NCBI RefSeq assembly: GCF_029955155.1
Contig: NZ_JAPNOZ010000011.1
Location: forward strand, 124,001 to 188,000
Reading direction: 5' to 3'
Source: Psychrobacillus sp. NEAU-3TGS
GTDB taxonomy: Bacteria; Bacillota; Bacilli; Bacillales_A; Planococcaceae
DNA: 64,000 nucleotides
The notes under the pieces: model-generated
Database searches by the model: none
Told to the model about the DNA's origin: nothing
What the model saw: the letters and a program-made list of their open reading frames with translations, nothing else
Shown here: piece after piece, positions 25,564 to 33,095 of the stretch
Layout: the number at the start of each line of letters is the position of its first letter
How positions within the stretch are numbered: position 1 is the stretch's first letter
Made by a program: the position numbers and the translations under genes

Positions 25564-25712
25564 GCTGATTTCTCCCTTCTCATCCCAAACTTAATTTCAG
25601 CTTCATAGAGCTTTTGTTTCACTAGCTCCAGCTGCCTTTCGTTTTCTGCTTCGTCCATTGGTCCGCTAAGTTGCACGTAGTAAAATCCTTGTCCTGGTAT
25701 CCATTTAGGCAT
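25560..25712 (-). CDS. Small phage protein, unknown
   Basis: 50 residues from ATG 25712, with GGAGGTTG upstream, overlapping the end of the DnaC-like gene. Sequence MPKWIPGQGFYYVQLSGPMDE then a helix. Resembles small proteins next to dnaC in Bacillus phages; function unknown. Confidence 0.55.
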   Translation of the reverse strand: MPKWIPGQGFYYVQLSGPMDEAENERQLELVKQKLYEAEIKFGMRREKSA

Positions 25713-26589
25713 TCTTTTTCAACCTCCAGTCAATTCCTTCTGTTTCCATCACGTAGTATTCGCCAGCACCGCGCTCTAGCAATCTACTATTTGCTGCATA
25801 ACCGATACGGTCTGCAAGTGTGTTTTTATCTTCGTTCGTGTTAAAAATGATTGGTTGTTTACGTTTGTAGCGTTCGTTGATGATTGTGTAATAAAGCCCC
25901 TCTTTAGCCTCTGTTGGCTTTGCTTTACCAATGTCATCCCAAAGGAGTACATCAGCATTCAACACGCTATTTAGCATCCTGTTGTACGACTCGCCATCAT
26001 CATTCATGCGCTTAGCGTTCATCATTTCGTCCATGAAAGTGACATCCGATACAACAAAGACGTTAAATCCTTGCTTGATTAACTGTTTTGCCAATGCTAT
26101 TTGGAGATGAGTTTTGCCTATCCCAAAGTTGTTATGCTTATGTTTAATCTCCGAACGATCTCCGGGATTCAATGCTCTGATACGTTGCTCGCCAATTGTT
26201 GCAGTAAAACCAAAGTTTTTAGTGCCTAACTCTTGTAGTTCTTCACGATCAGCAGGGAAGCTCTCTAAATACTTAACCGTTTGTTCAAACATTTTCCGCT
26301 GATTCTCGTTTTCTCGTTGATAGTTTTCAAGGTTGGCATGCACAAATTCTTCTGGAATAAGTGCATTCTTGAATCGACGACTCCATTCATTCCGTTCTCT
26401 ACATTCGCAAGGTTTATGAATGTCGTATGTCATTGTTCCGACTGTTTCTGAATGGCTAAATACCACTTCTGTTCCGTAGCATTTAGGGCATTTAGTCTCC
26501 CCAAGCTTGCTTGTCTCGTTCGAGTTGCTTATAGAATTCATCGAGATTTTTTCCTGTAGTTGAGCCATTACTCTTGCCATTGCTTCCAT
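25705..26589 (-). CDS. DnaC/DnaI-like helicase loader
   Basis: 294 residues. A short helical N-terminus is followed by a Cys cluster (CPKCYGTEVV...CECRERNEW) and an AAA+ core: Walker A FGIGKTHLQIALAKQL near residue 150, Walker B VLLWDDIGKAKPTEA near residue 212, sensor FNTNED. Loads the host replicative helicase at the phage origin. ATG 26589 has GAGG nine bases before it and overlaps the initiator gene by about 98 bases. Confidence 0.88.
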   Translation of the reverse strand: MEAMARVMAQLQEKISMNSISNSNETSKLGETKCPKCYGTEVVFSHSETVGTMTYDIHKPCECRERNEWSRRFKNALIPEEFVHANLENYQRENENQRKMFEQTVKYLESFPADREELQELGTKNFGFTATIGEQRIRALNPGDRSEIKHKHNNFGIGKTHLQIALAKQLIKQGFNVFVVSDVTFMDEMMNAKRMNDDGESYNRMLNSVLNADVLLWDDIGKAKPTEAKEGLYYTIINERYKRKQPIIFNTNEDKNTLADRIGYAANSRLLERGAGEYYVMETEGIDWRLKKNA

Positions 26590-27460
26590 GTTGAGTAGCC
26601 TCCCTTGTGCATTTAGTATTTAGTTGTTCAAGGTTAGTGATCATTTCATTTTTCCAGTTGCGCAATATTCCTTCTGCATAGGTATATTTGTTTTTCACAT
26701 CTGGCTTTAGAATTGCTTCTTTAAGGGCTTCAATGATTAACTCTGCATCCTTGTAATCATCAAGCATGTAACCTAACTTCTCTCCAACGGCTTGAGCAAC
26801 TGGTTGAATATTGTTATTGGTGAAATCTACTAATTTAGCGAATCCAGAAGAAGGACGAACCGACTGACCAACTTTCTCTTGTTGTTCTTCTTGTTGTTCT
26901 TCTTGTTCTTCTTCTCTTTCTTTTTCTTGTTCTTCTTCTTGTTCTTCTTCTTCCCCCAGGTCTATGCATGGACTATCCATAGGGTATTGATACGGTATCG
27001 AACCGTTGCTATCACTTGGTTGTATGCCTTTTGTCTCACTTTCACTTATATGTGGTATTGATACGGTATCGATACTGTATCCATACTGCTTTAAAGATGT
27101 AAGATAAGCGTGTACAAACGGTATATGTTTAACAGCAATTAACTCTTTTTCAATGCATTTTTTCACTTTCGGAGAGTTAATAAAGTTGTACCTTGCCCAA
27201 TTATTTATCATGATTTCTTTGGTTGATTCGTTGTAAGTGATTTTTCCATATTCAACAAAACGTTGAAGTAATTTAAGTACCGTTTCCCTGTTGTAACCTG
27301 TGTGCATTTCTATTACTCTGTAAGGCAATTCATATATGCCACATTGTGTTGTGTTCCCATTAGTCATTAAATATAGATAGAAGTATTTCTCTTCTGGTGT
27401 TAGATCCAATACAAAGCCGTCATCCCAAAATGTTGTGTGTACCTGTCTGTACTTTGCCAT
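26492..27460 (-). CDS. DnaD-like phage replication initiator
   Basis: 322 residues. The N-terminal winged helix (MAKYRQVHTTFWDDGFV, EEKYFYLYLMTNGNTTQCGIYEL) is the replisome-organiser type. A low-complexity Glu/Gln stretch (about residues 165-195) leads to a DnaD_2-like C-terminal domain ending YAEGILRNWKNEMIT. It should bind the iterons located in its own gene and recruit the DnaC-like loader encoded next. Confidence 0.85.
   Translation of the reverse strand: MAKYRQVHTTFWDDGFVLDLTPEEKYFYLYLMTNGNTTQCGIYELPYRVIEMHTGYNRETVLKLLQRFVEYGKITYNESTKEIMINNWARYNFINSPKVKKCIEKELIAVKHIPFVHAYLTSLKQYGYSIDTVSIPHISESETKGIQPSDSNGSIPYQYPMDSPCIDLGEEEEQEEEQEKEREEEQEEQQEEQQEKVGQSVRPSSGFAKLVDFTNNNIQPVAQAVGEKLGYMLDDYKDAELIIEALKEAILKPDVKNKYTYAEGILRNWKNEMITNLEQLNTKCTREATQHGSNGKSNGSTTGKNLDEFYKQLERDKQAWGD
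26974..27088. repeat. Two triplets of 11-bp iterons, candidate phage origin
   Basis: Three tandem units at 26974-27006 (TATCCATAGGG, TATTGATACGG, TATCGAACCGT) and three at 27056-27088 (TATTGATACGG, TATCGATACTG, TATCCATACTG). The 11-base period is not a multiple of three, so it is not a peptide repeat. They lie inside the initiator gene, as in lambda-type origins. The strand-asymmetric CTT-rich run at 26879-26955 is adjacent. Confidence 0.65.
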
Positions 27461-27510
27461 TTGGATACCTCATTTCTGTTGTGATTAGAGGGGAAACCCC
27501 CTCCTTGCTA

Positions 27511-28314
27511 TTAATCTAGTAAATATTCAATCTCAAACGTGTTGTTTAACACCTTCGTCTGTCTGCAATAAGCACATTTCTCGCATCTAATAGGCTTTTC
27601 TTCGCCACTTTTCACCTGTATAAAATTGTTCATCATGGTTTGCACGTACTCTAATTCAAAATCAAATCGTGAATTATCGAAATGCAGCACCGCTTTATCT
27701 GGAGGACTTTCCTTCGTAACCGCTACAATGTACGGATTAAAGTACTCACCTGTATTCTGTTTGATCACTTCACGATAAATGGCCATTTGTAGTACATAAT
27801 CATAGGCTTGTACGAACGAAACATACTTCTGGTACTTATCCGACCAGTAACGACTAGAAAGGCTCTGAGTGGTCTTTAAATCGATAAATGTTTTACGTTC
27901 ATAATTAATGGAGTCGACTTTAATTTTCCAAGTAGCTCCGAACAATTCAGCGGTGAAGATTCGTTCTTTATCACCTTCTAATGCGAACATTGCAAAAGGA
28001 TCATTCATAATTGTTTCAATCATCATGTCTGCTTGAACAAATTCAGCGTATTTACCGCCTCGTGCTTTAAATATAGAATCATGCTCGTTTTCAAGAAATT
28101 CACTAAATGCTTCATCATCTTCAAATGCTGCATGTGTATATGAACCTACAGTTAATGCTGTAGAAGGAGGACGAGTATATTCGCCCTTCAACTCAGCTAA
28201 TGTTCTAGCCTGGCAATCCATGAAGCTCTTAAACTGCGATACTGAAAAGTAGTCTTTATTCGCTTGGTTGCTGTGATAGTTCTGGCTGTTCAGCTGGAGT
28301 TTCTGCTTTTCCAT
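27511..28314 (-). CDS. PD-(D/E)XK exonuclease, RecE/DUF3799-like
   Basis: 267 residues. N-terminal SVSQFKSFMDC and GSYTHAAFED, then the nuclease core WKIKVDSINYERKTFIDLKTTQS (D and DxK around residues 130-150). Cys near 34 and the C-terminal CEKCAYCR resemble the Cas4/AddB four-Cys iron-sulphur arrangement. It degrades one strand at double-strand ends for the annealing partner. Its start overlaps the upstream gene by 59 bases. Confidence 0.82.
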   Translation of the reverse strand: MEKQKLQLNSQNYHSNQANKDYFSVSQFKSFMDCQARTLAELKGEYTRPPSTALTVGSYTHAAFEDDEAFSEFLENEHDSIFKARGGKYAEFVQADMMIETIMNDPFAMFALEGDKERIFTAELFGATWKIKVDSINYERKTFIDLKTTQSLSSRYWSDKYQKYVSFVQAYDYVLQMAIYREVIKQNTGEYFNPYIVAVTKESPPDKAVLHFDNSRFDFELEYVQTMMNNFIQVKSGEEKPIRCEKCAYCRQTKVLNNTFEIEYLLD

Positions 28315-29143
28315 CTACAGGAACCTCCTTCTTACCCTCTTTGTTAAATGCTTCTGCTAGATCACTAGACTTCTTTTTGCCTGCATCTTTGTCGAACCAG
28401 TCTTCTATTTTGCTCATGCCATCTTTTAGAGAAGTGAAAATTTTAATAAGCTCTACATAGTCGTACTCAGTGAAGGATTCAGCGTTATAGCCAAACTTGG
28501 CTTCTACCATTTCTTGTGTGACACGATAATTCTCTTTAAATGATTTCAAAGCGTTTGCAATACGGTCTTTAAGTGGACCCTTATTGTTCCCTCGCAAAGT
28601 CTGTTCACATTCAGCTACAGCCTTATCTACAATGTCTCCTGGAATAATTCCGAGAACACAAGCACGAACACGACGAGCTCCACTACTTGCAACCAATTCG
28701 TAAATATCACGAGGATCCGTTAGTTTCTGTAAGCTACCTTTGGCTTGACGGCTATGCTTTACAGTAAATACTTTTTCTTGTCTAACATTTGTTTCAAGGT
28801 CCCAAGCGTACGCCATAGCAACCGATTCACCTTCACGTTGTTCAAGCTCCTTCACACCAAAGGAGATATTCCCCCAGTTTTGAGCTAATACTTCTGCTAA
28901 CCGAATTGAAGGGCCACTAACTTTCGTTCCTCCACGCGGATACTGATACATAGCAACTTCTGCTAATGAAGGACGTTTGCATGAATCTAATATGCGTTGT
29001 TCCGATTGAAAGATGTTTCTAGGAAATTGTTTCGCAAGGAAGATAGCTCCCTTCACTTCCTCCATTTCCCTTGAAGCTGTTGCTTGTCCAATTACTCCAC
29101 CTTGCTGTTGGTTCTGTTGATATTGCATTGCTAATTCGCTCAT
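28256..29143 (-). CDS. Candidate recombination (single-strand annealing) protein
   Basis: 295 residues. GGTKVSGPSIRLAEVLAQNWGN and DPRDIYELVASSGARRVRACVLGIIPGDIVD are conserved-looking. I do not recognise RecT, Erf or Sak signatures with certainty; the annealing role comes from its overlap with the exonuclease gene and the phage order. The Gln-rich N-terminus and Pro/Glu-rich C-terminus are likely flexible. Confidence 0.55.
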   Translation of the reverse strand: MSELAMQYQQNQQQGGVIGQATASREMEEVKGAIFLAKQFPRNIFQSEQRILDSCKRPSLAEVAMYQYPRGGTKVSGPSIRLAEVLAQNWGNISFGVKELEQREGESVAMAYAWDLETNVRQEKVFTVKHSRQAKGSLQKLTDPRDIYELVASSGARRVRACVLGIIPGDIVDKAVAECEQTLRGNNKGPLKDRIANALKSFKENYRVTQEMVEAKFGYNAESFTEYDYVELIKIFTSLKDGMSKIEDWFDKDAGKKKSSDLAEAFNKEGKKEVPVDGKAETPAEQPELSQQPSE

Positions 29144-29358
29144 GCTATCTTCACTCCATCTTCTTGTAATATTTGTTTTTCAAGTTGCGTATACTGTTTT
29201 GTAAGTTCGGGTAGTAGTTCTACCTCTTGGTTAATAACTAACAACTGACATTCGACGGCAAAAGCAATATTTAAAACATCCAATTCACCTTTGCTCATAT
29301 TATTTTTCTTGGCGAAAAGTGATAAGCTTTGAAATCTTTGAGTTAAATCTGCAACCAT
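29140..29358 (-). CDS. Small helical phage protein
   Basis: 72 residues (LTQRFQSLSLFAKKNNMSKGELDVL...), helical, no domain recognised. Stop and start overlap with the next gene (ATGA-type), so it is translated with the recombination pair. GGAGGCTT precedes ATG 29358. Confidence 0.55.
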   Translation of the reverse strand: MVADLTQRFQSLSLFAKKNNMSKGELDVLNIAFAVECQLLVINQEVELLPELTKQYTQLEKQILQEDGVKIA

Positions 29359-29372
29359 ACATAAGCCTCCTC

Positions 29373-29462
29373 TTGATTAATTTGAGGTCTCTCGTTATAA
29401 TGAAAGTACATATTAATTCGAGAGACCTTGATGATCCGCTACCTCTAATAGCGGATTTTTTT
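29373..29462 (+). ncRNA. Candidate small RNA with its own promoter and terminator
   Basis: On the plus strand TTGATT (29373-29378), 17 bases, TATAAT (29396-29401), then a terminator ATCCGCTA...TAGCGGAT with a T7 run ending at 29462. The transcript would start near 29408 and be about 55 nt without an open frame. A perfect 10-bp inverted repeat (29385-29394 and 29419-29428) brackets the -10 box and start, a likely operator. It runs against the early operon in a gap between genes. Confidence 0.55.
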
Positions 29463-29667
29463 ATGCGCTTAAATCGACTGCGGCACCTTCTTCGATAAGG
29501 TGTTCACCAATACATCCAGTAGAACAATAAAGGTAACCATCAAACTCGATGCCTTCGCCTTCAAACAACGCTTCGTCGCAATACTTGTAATTGCATTTAC
29601 CGACTTGTTTCGGAACATGTAACGACTCTTCATATCCATAACCTGCAACCATTCCGTTTTCTAGCAT
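29461..29667 (-). CDS. Small zinc-ribbon-like phage protein
   Basis: 68 residues from ATG 29667 (AAAGGAGG seven bases before). CNYKYCDEALFEGEGIEFDGYLYCSTGC has a CX4C...CX4C pattern suggesting one zinc ion. Early-operon accessory protein of unknown role. Confidence 0.6.
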   Translation of the reverse strand: MLENGMVAGYGYEESLHVPKQVGKCNYKYCDEALFEGEGIEFDGYLYCSTGCIGEHLIEEGAAVDLSA

Positions 29668-29669
29668 GT

Positions 29670-29843
29670 TTACGCCTCCTTTTTTGGTACTTGTCGCGTT
29701 TCCCAATCTTGGATTAACGTTCGTAATTGAATATGGCATTTCCCACAAAACGAACGATTTTCAATCCATGCATAGTACACGATTTGACCTGGTTTGAAAT
29801 CCGATTGGCACTCACCGCAATAACTAGATTTTGCTTCTATCAA
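29670..29843 (-). CDS. Small zinc-finger-like phage protein, TTG start
   Basis: 57 residues from TTG 29843 with AGAGGTGAAC upstream. CGECQSDFKPGQIVYYAW...FCGKCHIQL has two CxxC knuckles. A GTG further upstream would place the N-terminus inside the stem-loop at 29874-29942, so I reject it. Function unknown. Confidence 0.55.
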   Translation of the reverse strand: MIEAKSSYCGECQSDFKPGQIVYYAWIENRSFCGKCHIQLRTLIQDWETRQVPKKEA

Positions 29844-29873
29844 ATAGTTCACCTCTTCCCGACGGTTGAAACC

Positions 29874-29942
29874 CGTCAAGAAGTCCACGAGCGCGAAGGG
29901 AGAGTCCTACGGGTATACCGATTACTCATGGACTTCTTGACG
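29874..29942. ncRNA. 69-nt compact stem with two inner hairpins
   Basis: Arms CGTCAAGAAGTCCA (29874-29887) and TGGACTTCTTGACG (29929-29942) are perfectly complementary and continue inward for four more pairs (one G-T), an 18-bp stem. Inside are CGGGTATACCG (small hairpin) and AGGGAGAGTCCT. This looks like a three-way junction. The strand is uncertain; on the minus strand it would be a leader of the zinc-finger gene 31 bases downstream. Confidence 0.5.
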
Positions 29943-30004
29943 AGAGCCAAGCTCTGCGTCATAATAGAGATACCTGTAGTAAACTGCTGATTAACTTTAC
30001 CGAG

Positions 30005-30094
30005 TTAGTCAGCTTTTTTATTTGCTTTTTTCACGATTAACAGATATCTTTCAACTGGTTCTAAAGCTAACCACTCAGATACTTTTATTTTCAT
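30005..30094 (-). CDS. 29-residue phage peptide
   Basis: MKIKVSEWLALEPVERYLLI... from ATG 30094 with GGTGAGAAG upstream; overlaps the end of the 92-residue gene. The region 29943-30004 holds nothing else I can name. Weak support beyond context. Confidence 0.35.
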   Translation of the reverse strand: MKIKVSEWLALEPVERYLLIVKKANKKAD

Positions 30095-30353
30095 GTCTTC
30101 TCACCACCATCACATTTATTCCTGCAGCTACTAACCGATCTAACAATTGCTTCATTTCCGTTTCTTTCTTTTGCTTTTCTGCTAATCGTTTTAAAACTTC
30201 TAACGATTTATTTATGTCACGAACAAACATAAGTGCTTCTTTTAAATCACCACATCTTACACAATCCTCAATAGCTTTTGAGCAATCCATGATGCTTGCG
30301 TGCTCTCGTAGTGCTGCGTGGTAATCTTCTCTTCTGAATAGTTCTGGTTTCAT
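30075..30353 (-). CDS. Helical phage protein, unknown
   Basis: 92 residues from ATG 30353 (AGGAGGAGC upstream, overlapping the previous stop). Mostly helical (ALREHASIMDCSKAIEDCVRCGDLKEALMFV), two-helix repeat style. Not recognised. Confidence 0.55.
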   Translation of the reverse strand: MKPELFRREDYHAALREHASIMDCSKAIEDCVRCGDLKEALMFVRDINKSLEVLKRLAEKQKKETEMKQLLDRLVAAGINVMVVRRHENKSI

Positions 30354-30871
30354 TTTGCTCCTCCTATATATCCAGCTGACGCCAGTGATCGGTAATGTTT
30401 GTCCCACACCCCTGTGTAGCTAATTTCCGCTTCTTTACAAACTACTGCTATGAAATGATCTAACGCAGTCATTGCTTCCGCAGCTTCTTGAAGCATCGCT
30501 TCAACATTTTGAACCTCGAAGTGTTGAAGTTTTTTTAATGGTTTCGCTAAACCGATACCTACAATTGACTCAAGCGCCTCTTGTAATTCCTCAACTGTTT
30601 TTTCTTTAACGCTCGATCTGTGTAGATCAACGTTTGGACCATCCAGCCACTTTGGACCAGTACCGGTATATTCGTTTCGGATTGTCATCGCAAACTTCGG
30701 ATTATCGTATTTGTTTACGAGAGTTCTAGATATATCAGTTGGCACTTTTGATCTCTCATTCTCGTATTTTGAAATCGTTTCGCGAGTTAAATTGAGCTCT
30801 AACCCTAGCGATAATTGCGTTTGCTCACCTCTTATTTCTTTCAACATTTCCCCCACCTTGGTTCTAGTCAT
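30350..30871 (-). CDS. XRE-family phage regulator
   Basis: 173 residues from ATG 30871. The first 55 residues are an XRE helix-turn-helix (VGEMLKEIRGEQTQLSLGLELNLTRETISKYENERS); the rest is helical and unassigned. It probably tunes early transcription. Confidence 0.7.
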   Translation of the reverse strand: MTRTKVGEMLKEIRGEQTQLSLGLELNLTRETISKYENERSKVPTDISRTLVNKYDNPKFAMTIRNEYTGTGPKWLDGPNVDLHRSSVKEKTVEELQEALESIVGIGLAKPLKKLQHFEVQNVEAMLQEAAEAMTALDHFIAVVCKEAEISYTGVWDKHYRSLASAGYIGGAK

Positions 30872-30960
30872 TTTTACCAACCTTTCTATTTAATTGAATT
30901 CACATTTCATTTCCAAGTTAACTTGTTGTAGACCGTTGCTTGTAGTCAACAAAGTTATAA

Positions 30961-31254
30961 TTAAATTACAGAGAGATAGTTCGAGTTTTCTTCAACCCAC
31001 TTAGTATTCTTTTCAATCCATTTGAATAAGAGGTCTGTAGGGATTAATAATCCAGCTTCTCGAAACACTGGAAAGTCTGAGCGAGCTAGTAATTCCGATG
31101 TTTTGGTTTGACCAATATGAAGTAACTCCATAAGCTCTTTTCTCGTTAAAAGTGGCGGAAGCTCTCTCGCCTTTTGTGTATCAATCACCGCTTCTTGAAT
31201 TTCCTCGCGGATAATCTGCCGCAATGCTTCTGCATCGAACTGAACGTTTAACAT
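30961..31254 (-). CDS. Excisionase-like helix-turn-helix protein
   Basis: 97 residues from ATG 31254 (AGGAGGAG upstream). A short coiled N-terminus (EALRQIIREEIQEAV) is followed by a MerR/excisionase-type HTH: LLTRKELMELLHIGQTKTSELLARSDFPVFR. It may act as Xis or as an early regulator. Confidence 0.65.
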   Translation of the reverse strand: MLNVQFDAEALRQIIREEIQEAVIDTQKARELPPLLTRKELMELLHIGQTKTSELLARSDFPVFREAGLLIPTDLLFKWIEKNTKWVEENSNYLSVI

Positions 31255-31300
31255 GTTTGTACTCCTCCTGTCATTCGGGCGATTATTCGCCCTTCTCCAT

Positions 31301-31956
31301 TTATGCCGCACGCTTTGGAATCCAAGCTTCAACATATCTAATCGCGAACTGCAAATCTTTGCGTTTAACGTCTTTATATGAAGCAACACCAAATCGGTCT
31401 TTTATTTCTCTATAGATTTCACGAAATAACTTTGGACGTAGTTCAGCAACGCTTTCCAATTCGTAAACTCTACTTCCAATAGCTTTTTGCAGTCGACGTT
31501 GTTCACCATGATCTATTGTGATTTGGTTTTCGACTTTTTCTTTCAAATCATTCACTTCAACTTTGAGGACCTCGACTTCCTCAGATGTTTCGAGTGATAA
31601 TTTCATGGAAGCTCGCAATTGTTCTTTTTCGGATAATACTTTTGGTTGGTACAGTGATTGTTCCATTTTGTTAAATGCTTCAATGTACTTTAATTTGAAT
31701 TGAATCGCTTCTTTGCCTGTGAATCCCATCGCCAGTAAGGTGAATCCATCTCGATTTATTAAATACATACGATAATTTTGTTTATTTTGCGGATGTTGAT
31801 AAGAAGACTCGTAAAATAGGTCTGCCGAATTTTCGGCTACCCCTTTTAATTCATCAATAGCCTCTAATACATGCTTGTGTTGCTTGTTAAAAGAATCAGC
31901 TACTTGCAAGATGTTGTTACCGCCTTCTGATTTTGCATAACCACCAATTGATTCAT
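31301..31956 (-). pseudogene. Rha-family antirepressor with ORF6C domain, split by a frameshift
   Basis: From ATG 31956 (AGAGGAGGAAT upstream) the text is MNQLVVMQNQKAVTTS, then a stop; one base later the frame continues LQVADSFNKQHKHVLEAIDEL (Rha) and NRDGFTLLAMGFTGKEA. The C-terminal 110 residues are an ORF6C domain (EKVENQITIDHGEQRRLQKAIGSRVYEL). A missing T near 31909 explains the break; repaired length is 218 residues. Rha/ORF6C proteins act as antirepressors or phage regulators. Confidence 0.75.
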
Positions 31957-31982
31957 CTTTATTCCTCCTCTTTTTTCTCCCA

Positions 31983-32091
31983 CACCCACCAACAAGTTTT
32001 TAAAGTCTTCGCGTGACCAATCGGCGGCGCTCGATTCCTACAAGGAATGTCTTGGCGAACCTCCGCTCGTTTAAAAGCTTGTTGCTGGGTG
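31983..32091 (-). ncRNA. Structured leader RNA, c4-like candidate
   Basis: Arms at 31983-32004 and 32070-32091 pair in 20 of 22 positions, forming a long closing helix. Between them ATTCC-TTGTA-GGAAT and a GC-rich pair of segments give inner hairpins. The element lies 27 bases upstream of the antirepressor start, the place where c4 antisense RNA controls antirepressor translation in P1/P7 and related predictions in Firmicute prophages. Assignment to the Rfam c4 family is unverified. Confidence 0.5.
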
Positions 32092-32106
32092 CGAGGTGTT
32101 TATTTT

Positions 32107-32334
32107 TTAGGAAACAACCTTATTACTCGTATTGTGTAACTTTTCTTCAAAAAAAAGCTCATCTAAGGATACATCTAACATTTCAGATATCTTAACAGCA
32201 TTTTCTAAAGAAGGTTTTGTAATACCGTACTCAATGTTTGCATAACCTGAAACACTTTTATACCCCAATTTCTTCGCCATATATGTCATAGAAACACCTT
32301 TAGATTTTCGGGCGTTACGTAAAGATTTGTTCAT
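32107..32334 (-). CDS. Cro-like XRE regulator
   Basis: 75 residues: XRE fold (LRNARKSKGVSMTYMAKKLGYKSVSGYANIEYG) and a short acidic end. First gene of the leftward early operon, divergent from the repressor. It likely competes with CI for the TTAC-N9-GTAA operators. Confidence 0.8.
   Translation of the reverse strand: MNKSLRNARKSKGVSMTYMAKKLGYKSVSGYANIEYGITKPSLENAVKISEMLDVSLDELFFEEKLHNTSNKVVS
32123..32139. promoter_or_regulatory. Operator copy at the 3' end of the cro-like gene
   Basis: TTAC-TCGTATTGT-GTAA matches the three operators in the repressor-cro gap. Its place upstream of the c4-like element and rha suggests repressor control of antirepressor transcription as well. Confidence 0.5.
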
Positions 32335-32349
32335 TCCTTTTCACCACCT

Positions 32350-32451
32350 TTACTCGATGTGTGTAACTCTTGTTTTTATTATAATTACTCGATTCGGGTA
32401 AGTCAACTGTTTTCTATTCTTTTTGTGTAACTTTTTACATTACTTGAGTAA
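32350..32451. promoter_or_regulatory. Lysogeny switch: three 17-bp operators and divergent promoters
   Basis: TTAC-N9-GTAA occurs at 32350-32366, 32385-32401 and 32435-32451. On the minus strand TTGACT (32406-32401), 17 bases and TATAAT (32383-32378) form the early promoter, overlapped by the middle operator. On the plus strand TTTACA (32434) with a TATATT box near 32460 can serve the repressor. Confidence 0.75.
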
Positions 32452-32486
32452 TTTTTGTTATATTACGTGTAAATGAGGTGTTATTA

Positions 32487-32852
32487 ATGTCGACGTTGGG
32501 CTCTAGAATGCAGGAGTTGCGTGAAAAAAGAGGTTGGACTAAAACATATGCAGCAAAACAACTTGGTATAAAGACAATGTCTACATATGCTAATTGGGAA
32601 TATGATCTAAGACAACCTGATAACGAAATGCTCTTAAAAATCGCAGATCTATATGAAGTAACTACTGACTACCTTTTAGATAATGCCGATATTCAAAAAC
32701 AATCTACTGAATTAAAGAATGATGAATTCGATAAATGGTTAAATGATCCACGCTCGAAAATATTGTTCAAGGAATTTAATGAAAGTTCCGATGAGCAAAA
32801 AGAAGCCTTGCTGAAGATGTGGGAAATTTTAAAGGGTCAAGGAAAGTTATAG
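32487..32852 (+). CDS. CI-like XRE repressor
   Basis: 121 residues from ATG 32487 (GAGGTG upstream). N-terminal XRE domain (LGSRMQELREKRGWTKTYAAKQLGIKTMSTYANWEYD), then a short helical C-terminus (SSDEQKEALLKMWEIL) seen in ICEBs1/phi105-type repressors. There is no LexA-type peptidase part; inactivation is expected through the ImmA-type protease encoded at 35.4 kb. Confidence 0.82.
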   Translation: MSTLGSRMQELREKRGWTKTYAAKQLGIKTMSTYANWEYDLRQPDNEMLLKIADLYEVTTDYLLDNADIQKQSTELKNDEFDKWLNDPRSKILFKEFNESSDEQKEALLKMWEILKGQGKL

Positions 32853-32861
32853 AATAGTAAT

Positions 32862-32893
32862 ACGAGATGTAGTTTTCTATATCTCTTTTTTTA
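32862..32893 (+). terminator. Terminator of the repressor gene
   Basis: ACGAGATGTAG-TTTT-CTATATCTC followed by seven T on the plus strand. A second GNRA-loop hairpin GAGCATA-GAAA-TATGCTC follows near 32927. The remaining bases to 33095 hold only a weak 31-codon frame. Confidence 0.7.
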
Positions 32894-33095
32894 TAAGCTT
32901 TCCATAGTCATATTTGCGCAAGTCCTTGAGCATAGAAATATGCTCTCCTTTTTACTTATATACTTCAAATATCATGCAAATAAGGAAAAGAGGAGAAATC
33001 GATTATTGGTTATCCAGGAAAAGTTATCAAATATGGGAATCACCATTAATTAAAGTTTTATTAAAGTAATAATTATTCCATAAGAGGTGTATTAA

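Noticed and set aside
26879-27061. Plus-strand frame of almost only Leu and Phe
   Set aside because: It is the antisense reading of the Glu/Gln-rich linker in the replication initiator; no ribosome-binding site.
29874-29942. Hammerhead or other self-cleaving ribozyme
   Set aside because: The three-way shape is suggestive but CUGANGA and GAAA core motifs are absent on both strands.
32973-33071. 31-codon frame MQIRKRGEIDYW... after the repressor
   Set aside because: No ribosome-binding site and no known family; listed only as part of the gap.
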